Assembly: GCF_000517025.1 (NCBI RefSeq)
Contig: NZ_KI912094.1
Span: forward strand, 146,013 to 210,012
Reading direction: 5' to 3'
Origin: Halonatronum saccharophilum DSM 13868
GTDB taxonomy: Bacteria > Bacillota > Halanaerobiia > Halobacteroidales > Halobacteroidaceae
DNA: 64,000 nucleotides
Below, piece after piece: positions 46,202-54,307 of this stretch. The notes below the pieces were generated by a model, which was given only the letters and a program-made list of their open reading frames with translations, was not told the DNA's origin and ran no database searches. The translations under genes were made by a program, and so were the position numbers. Numbering within the stretch: position 1 is the stretch's first letter; each line of letters begins with the position of its first letter.

Positions 46202-47212
46202 CTATTTCACCAAAGCTTTCTTTAATGTCTCCAGATTCTTTCTCATAATAGAGAAGTAATCCTCACCTTCGTCTACATCCTCTGGCCTTAGACCTTCGAT
46301 TGGATTGAGAATCATAACCTCTAAATTAGCTTCCTGGGCCAAAACCTCTGCAGTTCTAGGTGCTGCTAAAACCTCCAAGAAGATATACTCTAAGTTATGA
46401 TCTTCAACCTCTCTTACCAATCTAGCTAGGTTAGCTGGACTTGGCTCTTGATGAGGACTTATACCTGATACAGAAAGCTCCTTAAGCCCATACCTTTCGG
46501 CCATATATTGAAATGCAGAATGGGATACTAAGATATAGTCACTCTTTCTATTAGCTAAACCTTCCTCATACTCCTTATCTAACTGCTCAATCTCTTGAGC
46601 AAATTCATTATAATTTTGACGATAATAATCTTCGTTTTTTGGATCCAAAGAAATAAACTCCTCCATCATACGCCCTCCAATAACCTTCATATTCAAAGGA
46701 TTTAGCCAGATATGAGGATCATACTCTCCATGGTAATGATCGTGTCCATGATCGTTATGACTATGACTATGTCCGTTATCGTTATGGCTATGACTGTGAC
46801 TATGCCCGTGGCTATCATGACTATGATCGTGTCCACAACCATCATAGTCCAACACCTCTATACCGTCACTTACCTTAACTACCCTTACTCCAACTTCACT
46901 TAGATTCTGATCTACCCTCTCCCCCCAAGGCTCTAAATCAAGGCCATTATAGAAGAAGATATCTGCTCCTTCTAATTGAGCTATCTTCCTTGGTGAAGGC
47001 TCATAACTATGTACCTCCGTACCATATGGAACAAGAAGCTCAACATCAACTTTATCTCCACCTATCCTATTTGCAACATAGTATAATGGGTAGAAAGAAG
47101 CATAAACTGCTAGGCTATCTTCTTCAAGACTCCCAACTGTAGCCTCCTCTCCACCACACCCTACTAATAATAAAGCTATAACTAACATAGAAATTAACAA
47201 TTTAATTTTCAT
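46202..47212 (-). CDS. znuA: Zinc-binding lipoprotein ZnuA
   Basis: 336 aa from the ATG at 47212 with an AAAGGGG site; a reading from 47248 would run through the operator and is rejected. Signal peptide with lipobox LLVGC. A His/Asp/Gly-rich loop of about 35 residues (start CGHDHSHDSH, around residue 130) is the zinc-capturing loop of cluster A-I binding proteins. Metal-site landmarks YEPSPRK, DPHIWLNP, VSHSAFQYMAERY and SGISPHQEPSP are all present. The loop argues for zinc rather than manganese. Confidence 0.95.
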   Translation of the reverse strand: MKIKLLISMLVIALLLVGCGGEEATVGSLEEDSLAVYASFYPLYYVANRIGGDKVDVELLVPYGTEVHSYEPSPRKIAQLEGADIFFYNGLDLEPWGERVDQNLSEVGVRVVKVSDGIEVLDYDGCGHDHSHDSHGHSHSHSHNDNGHSHSHNDHGHDHYHGEYDPHIWLNPLNMKVIGGRMMEEFISLDPKNEDYYRQNYNEFAQEIEQLDKEYEEGLANRKSDYILVSHSAFQYMAERYGLKELSVSGISPHQEPSPANLARLVREVEDHNLEYIFLEVLAAPRTAEVLAQEANLEVMILNPIEGLRPEDVDEGEDYFSIMRKNLETLKKALVK

Positions 47213-47232
47213 TAATCTTACCCCTTTCTTCT

Positions 47233-47286
47233 TGCAAATGATTTGCATATTAATAGTATAGTACTAAAAAATATATTAACTGTCAA
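47233..47286 (-). promoter_or_regulatory. znuA promoter with Zur-like operator
   Basis: Minus strand TTGACA (47281-47286), 17-bp spacer, TACTAT (47258-47263). Just downstream is the perfect 7-1-7 inverted repeat TGCAAAT-C-ATTTGCA (47233-47247), the geometry of Fur-family operators. Repression by a zinc-bound Zur is the natural reading. Confidence 0.85.
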
Positions 47287-47376
47287 GGAGTTTCGTATCC
47301 AATTTATGGAATCAAGAACCTCCCTCCTCTTAATTCTATTAATTTGATATTTTTTATGTTTATCTTACAAGAAAAA

Positions 47377-47396
47377 AGAGCCCAACTTGAGCTCAA
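47377..47396 (-). terminator. Probable terminator of the flavodoxin transcript
   Basis: GAGCtcaagttgGGCTC stem on the minus strand, then TTTTTTCTTG. It lies beyond the repeat element that follows the flavodoxin gene. Confidence 0.6.
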
Positions 47397-47412
47397 AATT
47401 TAAACTAACACT

Positions 47413-47605
47413 TAATAGTAATATAGTTGCACTTTCGTGCCACTAGTAATGGGTAATGAGTGAAGAGTAATGAGTAAAGTCAAAATCTCAAAACCTCTTA
47501 TAAGTCTTAGGTAACAAAGGGGTTTCTGTTTTCTTAAGGTTTTACCCATTACTCATTACTGATTACTCATCACCAGTAATAAAGCTACGCTTTATCACTG
47601 TACTT
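47413..47605. repeat. Heptamer-armed palindromic element (GTAATGA type), full length
   Basis: End ATAGTTGCACTTTCGTGCCACT; left arm GTAATGG-GTAATGA-GTGAAGA-GTAATGA-GTAAAGT; right arm ACCCATT-ACTCATT-ACTGATT-ACTCATC; end AGTAATAAAGCTACGCTTTATCACT. The loop matches the element at 10796-10980 in inverse orientation. Confidence 0.87.
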
Positions 47606-47625
47606 CCACACTTTTAAACTAAACC

Positions 47626-48051
47626 CTATAATCCACTTATCCATTCTTCGAATTTTGCAATCAAAGCTTCGTCATCTCCATCAAACTTAAATCCTTTTAC
47701 CCCTACCTTCATTCCCATATCCTTTAACTCTTCTTCTAAAATATCTACTGACTCACAGAAGGTTGGCCCGTTCTTATTAATAGGACAAAATGCCGCTCCT
47801 CTTTTCTTAGATAGATCAATGTCAACCTCTGCTAAAGAGTTATAGAATCGAACAAAGTCATCACTGCCTTCATCTTCTCTAGGCGATGACCCTAGGATGA
47901 TTAAATCGAAATCTTCTAACTTATCAAGATTAACATCCTTTATATCAACTCTTAAAACATCATAAGTAGAAGTCAAAACTGCGCCCAATAACTTAGCTAA
48001 TCTAATAGTCCCCTCAAATAAACTATCATATATAATAATTGCTTTCTCCAT
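47626..48051 (-). CDS. Flavodoxin-like protein
   Basis: 141 aa. Flavodoxin fold: first strand AIIIYDSLFEGTIRLAKLL with a phosphate loop that differs from the classic SxTGNT, then LIILGSSPREDEGSDDF and GAAFCPINKNG. Flavodoxins replace iron-sulfur ferredoxins under iron shortage. A 19-bp near-consensus Fur box overlaps its predicted transcription start, which supports that role. Transcribed divergently from the HD-GYP gene. Confidence 0.82.
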   Translation of the reverse strand: MEKAIIIYDSLFEGTIRLAKLLGAVLTSTYDVLRVDIKDVNLDKLEDFDLIILGSSPREDEGSDDFVRFYNSLAEVDIDLSKKRGAAFCPINKNGPTFCESVDILEEELKDMGMKVGVKGFKFDGDDEALIAKFEEWISGL

Positions 48052-48116
48052 CTTTATCTCTACCTTTCTAATCTCTATTTATATTAATATGCAAGAGAAT
48101 TACCTTTTATTGTTTT

Positions 48117-48171
48117 GATAATGGTTTTCATTATCTACTATTAATATATCACCTCACTTCCCTAGTGTCAA
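48117..48171 (-). promoter_or_regulatory. Flavodoxin promoter with Fur box
   Basis: Minus strand TTGACA (48166-48171), 17-bp spacer, TATATT (48143-48148). GATAATGGTTTTCATTATC, read on the plus strand at 48117-48135, matches the classic 19-bp Fur consensus at 16 positions and covers the expected start of transcription. Confidence 0.85.
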
Positions 48172-48210
48172 TAACTTTTATCACAAGTATTAATTCAATC
48201 AATATGAATA

Positions 48211-48273
48211 TTGACAATATAGGTATTTTCTGATAAGATTAAATCAGATGATACGAGAATGATTATCATTTGC
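48211..48273 (+). promoter_or_regulatory. HD-GYP promoter with Fur-like operator
   Basis: TTGACA (48211-48216), 17-bp spacer, TAAGAT (48234-48239). GAGAATGATTATCATTTGC (48255-48273) matches the Fur consensus at 15 of 19 positions, and its 3' half ATCATTTGCAA is shared with the znuA operator. It lies about 10-30 nt after the predicted start site. Confidence 0.8.
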
Positions 48274-48291
48274 AAAGAAAGGTGTGTTATA

Positions 48292-48945
48292 TTGGAAAAT
48301 AAAAAGATTCTTTCAAAGATAGATTTACATGAATTTGTTGACAGTTTGATAAAAGCCTTAGAATCAAAAGACCTATATACCTCTGGTCATTCAGAAAGAG
48401 TTGCCCACCTATCTAAACGAATTGGCGAAGAATTAGAAATGGAAAAAAATAGATTATTCAATCTCCATATTGCAGGACACTTACATGATATAGGAAAGAT
48501 TGGAGTTAGGGACTCTATATTGAATAAAAAAGATAGATTAACAGAGGTGGAATATAAAGAAATACAAAGACATAGTCAGTTAGGTTTTGAAATTTTAAAA
48601 GGAGTAAAGGTTTTTGAAGATATAAGCCAATTTGTAAAGTACCATCACGAGCGATATGATGGAAAAGGTTATCCCCAAGGATTAAAAGGAGATGAAATAC
48701 CTTTAGAATCCAGGATTATATCTGTAGCCGATGCCTTCGATGCTATGACCAGTCCTAGACCTTATAGAAACCAGATTAACATAAAAGATGCTCTAAAAGA
48801 AATTATTTTAAATAAAGATAGTCAATTTGATCCCAAAATAGTGACTATTATAAGTGATGTGTATGAAAATGATATAGATTTTTTAAAAAATTTAAATGAA
48901 GAGCCTAAACTGATTTATTTACAAAAAAATAGGAAAGCCTTATGA
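48292..48945 (+). CDS. HD-GYP domain protein (probable cyclic-di-GMP phosphodiesterase)
   Basis: 217 aa from a TTG at 48292 with an AAAGGTG site. An ATG at 48259 would put the operator inside the gene and has no ribosome site. The whole protein is one HD-GYP domain: SGHSERVAHLSKRIG, GHLHDIGKIGV (metal-binding HD), QRHSQLGFEIL and HHERYDGKGYPQGLKG (GYP signature). There is no sensor or receiver domain, so control is probably transcriptional. The family cleaves c-di-GMP or related cyclic dinucleotides. Confidence 0.88.
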   Translation: MENKKILSKIDLHEFVDSLIKALESKDLYTSGHSERVAHLSKRIGEELEMEKNRLFNLHIAGHLHDIGKIGVRDSILNKKDRLTEVEYKEIQRHSQLGFEILKGVKVFEDISQFVKYHHERYDGKGYPQGLKGDEIPLESRIISVADAFDAMTSPRPYRNQINIKDALKEIILNKDSQFDPKIVTIISDVYENDIDFLKNLNEEPKLIYLQKNRKAL

Positions 48946-48964
48946 TTCATAAGGCTTTCCTATT
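48928..48964. terminator. Terminator between convergent HD-GYP and LysM/M23 genes
   Basis: Stem AATAGGAAAGCCTTATGA/TCATAAGGCTTTCCTATT; the T-run (TTTTTTTG) is on the minus strand, so it serves mainly the LysM/M23 gene. The HD-GYP stop codon lies inside it. Confidence 0.88.
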
Positions 48965-48971
48965 GAAAAAA

Positions 48972-50054
48972 TTAATCTAAATATTCCATTGGATTAACAG
49001 GTTCATTATCTATCAAGATTCTAAAGTCAACATGTGGTCCTGTGCTTACTCCTGTACTACCTGCTTTAGAAATTATATCTCCTTGATTAACCCGTTGGCC
49101 CGGTCTTACAAGAAGCCTCGAATTATGAGCATATAAAGTAACTATACCATCACCATGATCTATAGTTACCGTCTCCCCAAAACCTCTAATCCATCCACTA
49201 CTTAAAACCGTTCCTGTTCTAGAAGCTTTAACTGGAGTACCCTTTGGTACTGCTATATCAATCCCGCCATGGAAATGTCTTTGATTGGTTATTGGATGTA
49301 TTCTATATCCAAATCCAGAAGTTATCCTACCTCTGACAGGCCATATATACTCTGACTTCCTTGTATTTCTTTCTTCTCTACTGCTATTTCTAGAGCTATT
49401 AGAACTAGGTTGTACATTAGAACTAGATGGCATATTTAATATCAATTGCGGTATCTTAATCTCTTGTCCTACCCTAATCCTATCACTGGTGAAATTGTTC
49501 ATATTCTTAATAGTTCTAACTGTAGTGTTATATCTACTTGCTAAACGTTCTAGGGTATCACCTCTTTGAACGCTATAACTTTTCACATCATAAAGATCTG
49601 TATCTATCCCTCCACCTAATGCAGTTTTAGGTATAATTAACTCTTGACCAATTCTAATCATATCTGAGTTTAAGTTATTGGCTTCTCTTATTACCTGTGC
49701 AGGAACATTATATGTAGCAGCTAAACGAGATAATGAATCTCCTCTTCTAACCTTATGAACATCAAAACTTATAGCTTCTTTTAACTTATTCCAAGTTTGC
49801 CTTCCTACTACTCCATCAGGAATAAGATCAGATTTTTGTTGGAAGTTGATAACAGCCCTTCTTGTAGCAGGTCCAAACTTACCATCTATAACTATACCTT
49901 CTCCTAGCATAACTAAATTCTCCTGTAGTTCTCTCACATCCCTACCGTCCATCCCCTGTTGCAGTGTTCTATAACTTGCTTCTAAATCACTTGCCGTAAA
50001 TGATAGTATTAATACCAATAACAAAGATACTATAACTAAACTCTTAGACTTCAA
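48972..50054 (-). CDS. Peptidoglycan-binding, LysM x2, M23-type endopeptidase-like protein
   Basis: 360 aa. Signal peptide (about 1-26); PG_binding_1 domain (about 32-92: GMDGRDVRELQENL, DGKFGPATRRAVINFQQ); LysM repeats at about 98-142 and 158-202 (VRRGDSLSRLAATYNVP, VQRGDTLERLASRYNTT); a Ser/Asn linker; and a C-terminal M23 domain (about 235-355). The M23 HxxxD zinc motif is intact in HGGIDIA, and ASP/His context LYAHNSRL is present. The final HxH motif, normally HLHF, reads HVDF, so one expected zinc ligand is Asp. Extracytoplasmic cell-wall protein; activity uncertain. Confidence 0.9.
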   Translation of the reverse strand: MKSKSLVIVSLLLVLILSFTASDLEASYRTLQQGMDGRDVRELQENLVMLGEGIVIDGKFGPATRRAVINFQQKSDLIPDGVVGRQTWNKLKEAISFDVHKVRRGDSLSRLAATYNVPAQVIREANNLNSDMIRIGQELIIPKTALGGGIDTDLYDVKSYSVQRGDTLERLASRYNTTVRTIKNMNNFTSDRIRVGQEIKIPQLILNMPSSSNVQPSSNSSRNSSREERNTRKSEYIWPVRGRITSGFGYRIHPITNQRHFHGGIDIAVPKGTPVKASRTGTVLSSGWIRGFGETVTIDHGDGIVTLYAHNSRLLVRPGQRVNQGDIISKAGSTGVSTGPHVDFRILIDNEPVNPMEYLD

Positions 50055-50598
50055 TGGTTCATACCTCCAATTCTATTTTTTCTTCAGCTCCTTTTACTAA
50101 CTCTTATTTAGTTATTTACTTATTAGGTTAATTCTATTACTATTATTATTTCTACAAGTAAACACCGATTCCTTTAAAACCGCCTACTTTTCTCCTATAA
50201 ACTTTACCTAAAGTCTAATCAAAAAATCTATAGTTATTAATGAAATTAACTTTAAAAACTTTAGGGCCAACTTTGATTAGGCAATTCTAAAATAAAAGAC
50301 TTCATTTATTACAATACCCTTTTTAAAAAAATATATAAGTTAAAATTAAATAATCACCTCCAAATACTAAATTACTTAAATATAATAACCAATATATAAA
50401 CCTATTAATAGGATAGTTTCAATAATTTTGTGTAAATAACTTTTCCCTTAAAAAACAGAATATAATAAGCTATTTTAAATTATATCAATAATTTAATTAA
50501 TTAACAATGGAATAAAAAAGAAAGATCAATAAAAAAATATAGAGCAGACTTTTTAACTGTCTACTCTATATTTTATATTAATCCTACAAATCTTTAAG
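50055..50598. other. 544-bp AT-rich intergenic region
   Basis: Upstream of the LysM/M23 gene and downstream of argF. No open frame of note, no heptamer-armed element. It holds one GGGCCAAC octamer (about 50263) and the argF terminator at its right end. No promoter could be placed with confidence. Confidence 0.5.
50536..50572 (-). terminator. Terminator after argF
   Basis: Stem AATATAGAGTAGAC/GTCTGCTCTATATT with one G-T type mismatch and a short loop, then TTTTTATTG on the minus strand. Confidence 0.85.
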
Positions 50599-51516
50599 TT
50601 ATTTTATCAATATAGCCATTATGGCTTTTTGCACATGTAATCTATTTTCAGCTTGATCAAAGATAACAGATTGATCACCATCTATCACACCTGTAGTTAC
50701 TTCTTCCCCTCTATGTGCTGGTAAACAATGCATAAATATAGCATCATCATTCGCTAAAGCCATTGCCTCATTATTCACTTGATAATTTACAAAAGCATTT
50801 TTCCTCTCTTCTGCCTCATCCTCATCTCCCATACTAGCCCAAACATCAGTACAAACTACATCAGATCCTTTAATTGCTTCTAATGGATCGATAAGCACTT
50901 GAATTTGAGACCCACTATTTTGGGCTATAATTCTAGCCGCTTCTATAACCTTATCATTTAACTTATAGTCCTCTGGAGTAGCTATAGATATATCCATACC
51001 AACTTTGGCACACGCTATCAAGAGTGAATTGGCCATATTATTACCATCACCTATATAAGACATTTTTAGTCCTTTAAGCTCCCCCTTCTTCTCTTTAACT
51101 GTAAACAAATCTGTCAAAGCCTGACAAGGATGATATAAATCAGTCAAACCATTTATAATTGGAATTGAACCATATTGGGCCAACCCCTCCACATCACTTT
51201 GCTCAAAGGTTCTAATCATTATCCCATCTATATATCTAGATAATACCTTAGCTGTATCAGATATTGACTCTCCTCGACCTAATTGAATATCATTAGAGCT
51301 TAAAAATATTCCTTGACCACCTAATTGATAGATTCCAGCTTCAAAGGATACCCGCGTTCTAGTAGAGGACTTAGCAAAGATCATCCCCAAGGTCTTTCCC
51401 TCTAAAATTTTATGGCTAATCCCCTTCTTCTGCTTTTCCTTCAATTCCGCCGCTAAAGAGAATATCTTATTTATTTCATTCAAACTTAAATCTTTAACCG
51501 TAAGTAAATTTTTCAT
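50599..51516 (-). CDS. argF: Ornithine carbamoyltransferase
   Basis: 305 aa. It makes citrulline from ornithine and carbamoyl phosphate. SSTRTRVSFEAGIYQLGG (about 50) binds carbamoyl phosphate, FHPCQ-type YHPCQALTDL (about 126) and the ornithine-binding HCLPAHRGEEV (about 265) follow. Single-gene unit with its own promoter, ARG-box-like operator and terminator; argG and argH are elsewhere in the window. Confidence 0.96.
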   Translation of the reverse strand: MKNLLTVKDLSLNEINKIFSLAAELKEKQKKGISHKILEGKTLGMIFAKSSTRTRVSFEAGIYQLGGQGIFLSSNDIQLGRGESISDTAKVLSRYIDGIMIRTFEQSDVEGLAQYGSIPIINGLTDLYHPCQALTDLFTVKEKKGELKGLKMSYIGDGNNMANSLLIACAKVGMDISIATPEDYKLNDKVIEAARIIAQNSGSQIQVLIDPLEAIKGSDVVCTDVWASMGDEDEAEERKNAFVNYQVNNEAMALANDDAIFMHCLPAHRGEEVTTGVIDGDQSVIFDQAENRLHVQKAIMAILIK

Positions 51517-51549
51517 AGTACCTACTCCCTTCTCCTCTTCTTTTTAATA

Positions 51550-51578
51550 ATTATACATATAAAAGAATAATTATTCAA
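51550..51578 (-). promoter_or_regulatory. argF promoter with ARG-box-like operator
   Basis: Minus strand TTGAAT (51573-51578), 17-bp spacer, TATAAT (51550-51555). The palindrome GAATAATTATTC (51565-51576) overlaps the -35 and fits the ArgR half-site pattern TGAATnnnnATTC. Same layout as the argG promoter. Confidence 0.8.
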
Positions 51579-51598
51579 GGGTTTTCTAAAAAAAGATA

Positions 51599-51613
51599 CT
51601 GGGATTTTCCCAG
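51599..51613 (-). terminator. Short T-tailed hairpin upstream of the argF promoter
   Basis: CTGGGaaaatCCCAG followed by TATCTTTTTTTAG on the minus strand. A second stop signal behind the amt-glnK transcript. Confidence 0.65.
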
Positions 51614-51660
51614 CACCATTAACCTTATAGTTTGCACTTTATTACTTATATACCCACAAA

Positions 51661-51688
51661 AAGACCCCGGATTCCTCCGAGGTCTCTC
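51661..51688 (-). terminator. Terminator after glnK
   Basis: AGACCtcGGAggaaTCCggGGTCT stem, then TTTTTGTGG on the minus strand, 3 bp past the stop. Confidence 0.9.
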
Positions 51689-51690
51689 TG

Positions 51691-52029
51691 TTATATTGCA
51701 TCTATTCCTTTCTCTCCAGTTCTGATTCTAACAACTTCATCGATAGAATAGATAAATATCTTACCATCTCCTACCTCATCAATCTTAACTGCTCCAATCA
51801 CCTCATCAACCAAATCTTCTACCTTATCATCTTCTACTACCATCTCTACTTTTAATTTTTCCTTTAACTTAACCTCATAGGTTACACCACGATAAACTTT
51901 TGTAGCACCCTTCTGATTTCCATAACCTGAAATCTGTGTTATATTCAATCCGCTAACACCTAAATCCTCTACCACCACTATTAAATCATCCAATTTATCA
52001 GGTCTAATAATACACTCTACCTTCTTCAT
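51691..52029 (-). CDS. glnK: Nitrogen regulatory protein P-II (GlnK/GlnB)
   Basis: 112 aa, standard P-II length. The trimeric sensor of 2-oxoglutarate and ATP/ADP that plugs Amt and tunes nitrogen enzymes. T-loop region GYGNQKGATKVYRGVTYEV carries the Tyr at the uridylylation position; B-loop EVGDGKIFIYSI and C-loop VRIRTGEKG are intact. It follows amt, the usual glnK-amt pairing, with a repeat in the gap. Confidence 0.95.
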   Translation of the reverse strand: MKKVECIIRPDKLDDLIVVVEDLGVSGLNITQISGYGNQKGATKVYRGVTYEVKLKEKLKVEMVVEDDKVEDLVDEVIGAVKIDEVGDGKIFIYSIDEVVRIRTGEKGIDAI

Positions 52030-52054
52030 ACTCTCTCCTCCTTGAGTTCAGTTA

Positions 52055-52165
52055 ATAAAGAGTATTGAATATTGAACAGATAAAATCAAAACCTATGCTA
52101 ATTTTATTCTCTATTCTCTATTCTCTATTCTCTATTCTTTTAATTCTTAACTCTAAATCCTTAAT
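52055..52165. repeat. Heptamer-armed element (ATTCTCT type)
   Basis: Four to five exact tandem ATTCTCT units at about 52107-52139. The other side (GAGTATTGAATATTGAAC) is a decayed complement. It lies between amt and glnK. Confidence 0.75.
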
Positions 52166-52176
52166 TCTTAATTATT

Positions 52177-53508
52177 TTAGTTGTTAACCTTAACACTCTT
52201 TCCTTTTAAAGAAACGAAATCTGGATAAGATACAGATCCATGCTCGGTAATATCTAATCCTTCTATCTCTTCCTCTTTAGATACTCTTAAACCAATTGTA
52301 GCATCTATAGCTTTAAATAGTATGAAAGCTCCTATGAAAGCCCAAGCTCCTACTGCAACTACTCCTAAAGCTTGAATTCCTAACAATTCTAAACCTCCGC
52401 CATAAAATAGTCCTCCATCTACAGCTAATAAACCTACCATTAAAGTTCCAAAAGCTCCACAGATACCATGAACGGCAACTGCACCTACTGGATCATCGAC
52501 ATATAACTTATCAATTAATTCTACACCATAGATAACTATTACACCAGCTAAAGCTCCAATTATTACCGCTCCGAAGTTGCTTACATCTGCTGTCCCTGCT
52601 GTAATACCAACAAGTCCCGCTAAAGCTCCATTTAAAGTCATCGATACATCAGCTTTACCATACTTAATCCAACTTGTAATCATAGCCAAAGTAGCACCTG
52701 CTGCTGCTGCCAAGTTTGTAGTAACTGCAATATCTGCTATGCTCAAATCAATTCCAGACAATGAACTTCCTGGGTTAAATCCAAACCAACCAAACCAAAG
52801 AATAAATACACCAAGTGAAGCCATCAATAGATTATGTCCTGGTAAGGCATTAATAGAACCATCTTCATTATATTTCCCAATCCTTGGGCCAAGAACCATA
52901 GCCCCTGCTAAAGCTGCCCATCCACCTACTGAGTGAACCACAGTTGATCCTGCAAAGTCAATCATACCTAACTCCTCTAACCAACCTCCACCCCAGATCC
53001 AGTGTCCTACTACTGGATAGATAAAAGCTGTGATTACAACACTATAAGCTAAATACCCGCTATACTTTGTCCTCTCTGCCATTGCTCCCGATACAATAGT
53101 TGCTGCCGTTGCCGCAAATACTGCTTGGAATATCCAAAAAGCACTTATAGGTATATCTAATCCTAAATGTTCAAAACCACCACTTAAAAAGAATCCTTCT
53201 GTACCAATAAATCCATTTCCTGCTCCAAACATAAACGCAAAACCAATTGCCCAATAAATTAAAGATCCCACTGAAAAGTCCATTATATTCTTCATTATAA
53301 TATTCCCAGCATTTTTGGCCCTAGTAAACCCAGCCTCAACCATAGCAAATCCAGCTTGCATAAAGAATACTAAAAACGCTGCCAATAGAACCCAAATTGT
53401 ATTTATTGCTACTGCATTACTTTGAGCACTTACCTCTGTTGCACTAGCAATAGGGGCCAACGCCATAAATAATAAACCAAAATTTAAAACTACTAATCTT
53501 CTTCTCAT
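52177..53508 (-). CDS. amt: Ammonium transporter Amt
   Basis: 443 aa from the ATG at 53508 (AGGAGTGG site). Signal peptide, then 11 membrane helices. Pore residues: the twin His positions in [14 protein letters not shown] and DDPVGAVAVHGICGAFGTL, gate region [23 protein letters not shown], and WIWGGGWL. The C-terminal cytoplasmic tail [15 protein letters not shown] is the P-II contact region. It is a close paralogue of the Amt half of the fusion at 56233-58473. Downstream glnK fits regulation by P-II. Confidence 0.96.
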   Translation of the reverse strand: MRRRLVVLNFGLLFMALAPIASATEVSAQSNAVAINTIWVLLAAFLVFFMQAGFAMVEAGFTRAKNAGNIIMKNIMDFSVGSLIYWAIGFAFMFGAGNGFIGTEGFFLSGGFEHLGLDIPISAFWIFQAVFAATAATIVSGAMAERTKYSGYLAYSVVITAFIYPVVGHWIWGGGWLEELGMIDFAGSTVVHSVGGWAALAGAMVLGPRIGKYNEDGSINALPGHNLLMASLGVFILWFGWFGFNPGSSLSGIDLSIADIAVTTNLAAAAGATLAMITSWIKYGKADVSMTLNGALAGLVGITAGTADVSNFGAVIIGALAGVIVIYGVELIDKLYVDDPVGAVAVHGICGAFGTLMVGLLAVDGGLFYGGGLELLGIQALGVVAVGAWAFIGAFILFKAIDATIGLRVSKEEEIEGLDITEHGSVSYPDFVSLKGKSVKVNN

Positions 53509-53563
53509 CTTCTCCACTCCTCTTTTTATTTAAAATTATAGACTTATACCTTAATATTAAATA

Positions 53564-54289
53564 TCAAAATCTAGGTATAGGGGGTAACTTTAACTTATGT
53601 TCATTCTTAGTTGCTAAGGAATCCACTACATCTTTAACCTTCTTTTCTCCCTTACCTGTAAGAATATATTCATCCACCTGATCGTAACTTATACCCAACT
53701 CACTCTCATCTGTTTGTCCATCCCACAACCCAGCTGAAGGGGCCTTTTCTATAATCTTATCTGGGACACCCAAAACCTTAGCTATCTCTCTAACCTCACT
53801 CTTCACCAAATCTCCAAGAGGGGCCAAATCAATACCCCCATCACCAAACTTAGTAAAATACCCCAACTTTAATTCACTCTTATTGTCTGTACCAACAACT
53901 AAACTATTACAAGAAGCTGCATAATAATATAAAGTAGTCATCCTTAAACGTGGCTTAATATTAGCTACAGCCAACCCATCTTCACTTGAAACCCCTAAAG
54001 AATTTAATAAAGTCAAATAAGTCTCCTCTAAATTAATGAACTTATATTCAATATCAAAAGCCGAGGCTAACAATTGGGCATCTTCCTTATCTTGAGGATT
54101 ACTTCTGCAAGGCATAATCACACCTAATGTCTTATCGGGAACAGCCCTCTTACATAAAAGTGCCGTTACAGAAGAGTCCACACCTCCAGACAATCCAACT
54201 ACAGCTCCATCACAACCTGCTTCATTTATCTTATCTCTAATCCAAAGGACCAATTGCTCTGTAACCTTCTTATAATCTTTATCTACCAT
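53564..54289 (-). CDS. nadE: NAD+ synthetase, ammonia-dependent
   Basis: 241 aa from the ATG at 54289 with an AAAGGGTG site. It amidates nicotinate adenine dinucleotide to NAD+. PP-loop VVGLSGGVDSSVTALL (about 31), VGTDNKSELKLGYFTKFGDGG and KAPSAGLWDGQTDE are diagnostic. There is no N-terminal glutaminase domain, so it depends on free ammonia, consistent with its place between amt and glnA. Confidence 0.95.
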   Translation of the reverse strand: MVDKDYKKVTEQLVLWIRDKINEAGCDGAVVGLSGGVDSSVTALLCKRAVPDKTLGVIMPCRSNPQDKEDAQLLASAFDIEYKFINLEETYLTLLNSLGVSSEDGLAVANIKPRLRMTTLYYYAASCNSLVVGTDNKSELKLGYFTKFGDGGIDLAPLGDLVKSEVREIAKVLGVPDKIIEKAPSAGLWDGQTDESELGISYDQVDEYILTGKGEKKVKDVVDSLATKNEHKLKLPPIPRF

Positions 54290-54307
54290 TATAATCACAC
54301 CCTTTTG

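Noticed and set aside
46712-46903. Plus-strand Met/Val/Thr-rich frame
   Set aside because: It is the antisense of the ZnuA His-rich loop; its repeats come from the HxH codons.
47213-47248. Longer start for znuA at 47248
   Set aside because: It would translate the Zur-like operator; the ATG at 47212 has the ribosome site.
10796-47605. CRISPR array or phage attachment interpretation of heptamer repeats
   Set aside because: Units are 7 nt with no spacers, arms are complementary, and no cas, integrase or phage gene is near.
48259-48291. ATG start of the HD-GYP gene at 48259
   Set aside because: It lies in the Fur-like palindrome with no ribosome site; the TTG at 48292 has AAAGGTG at proper distance.
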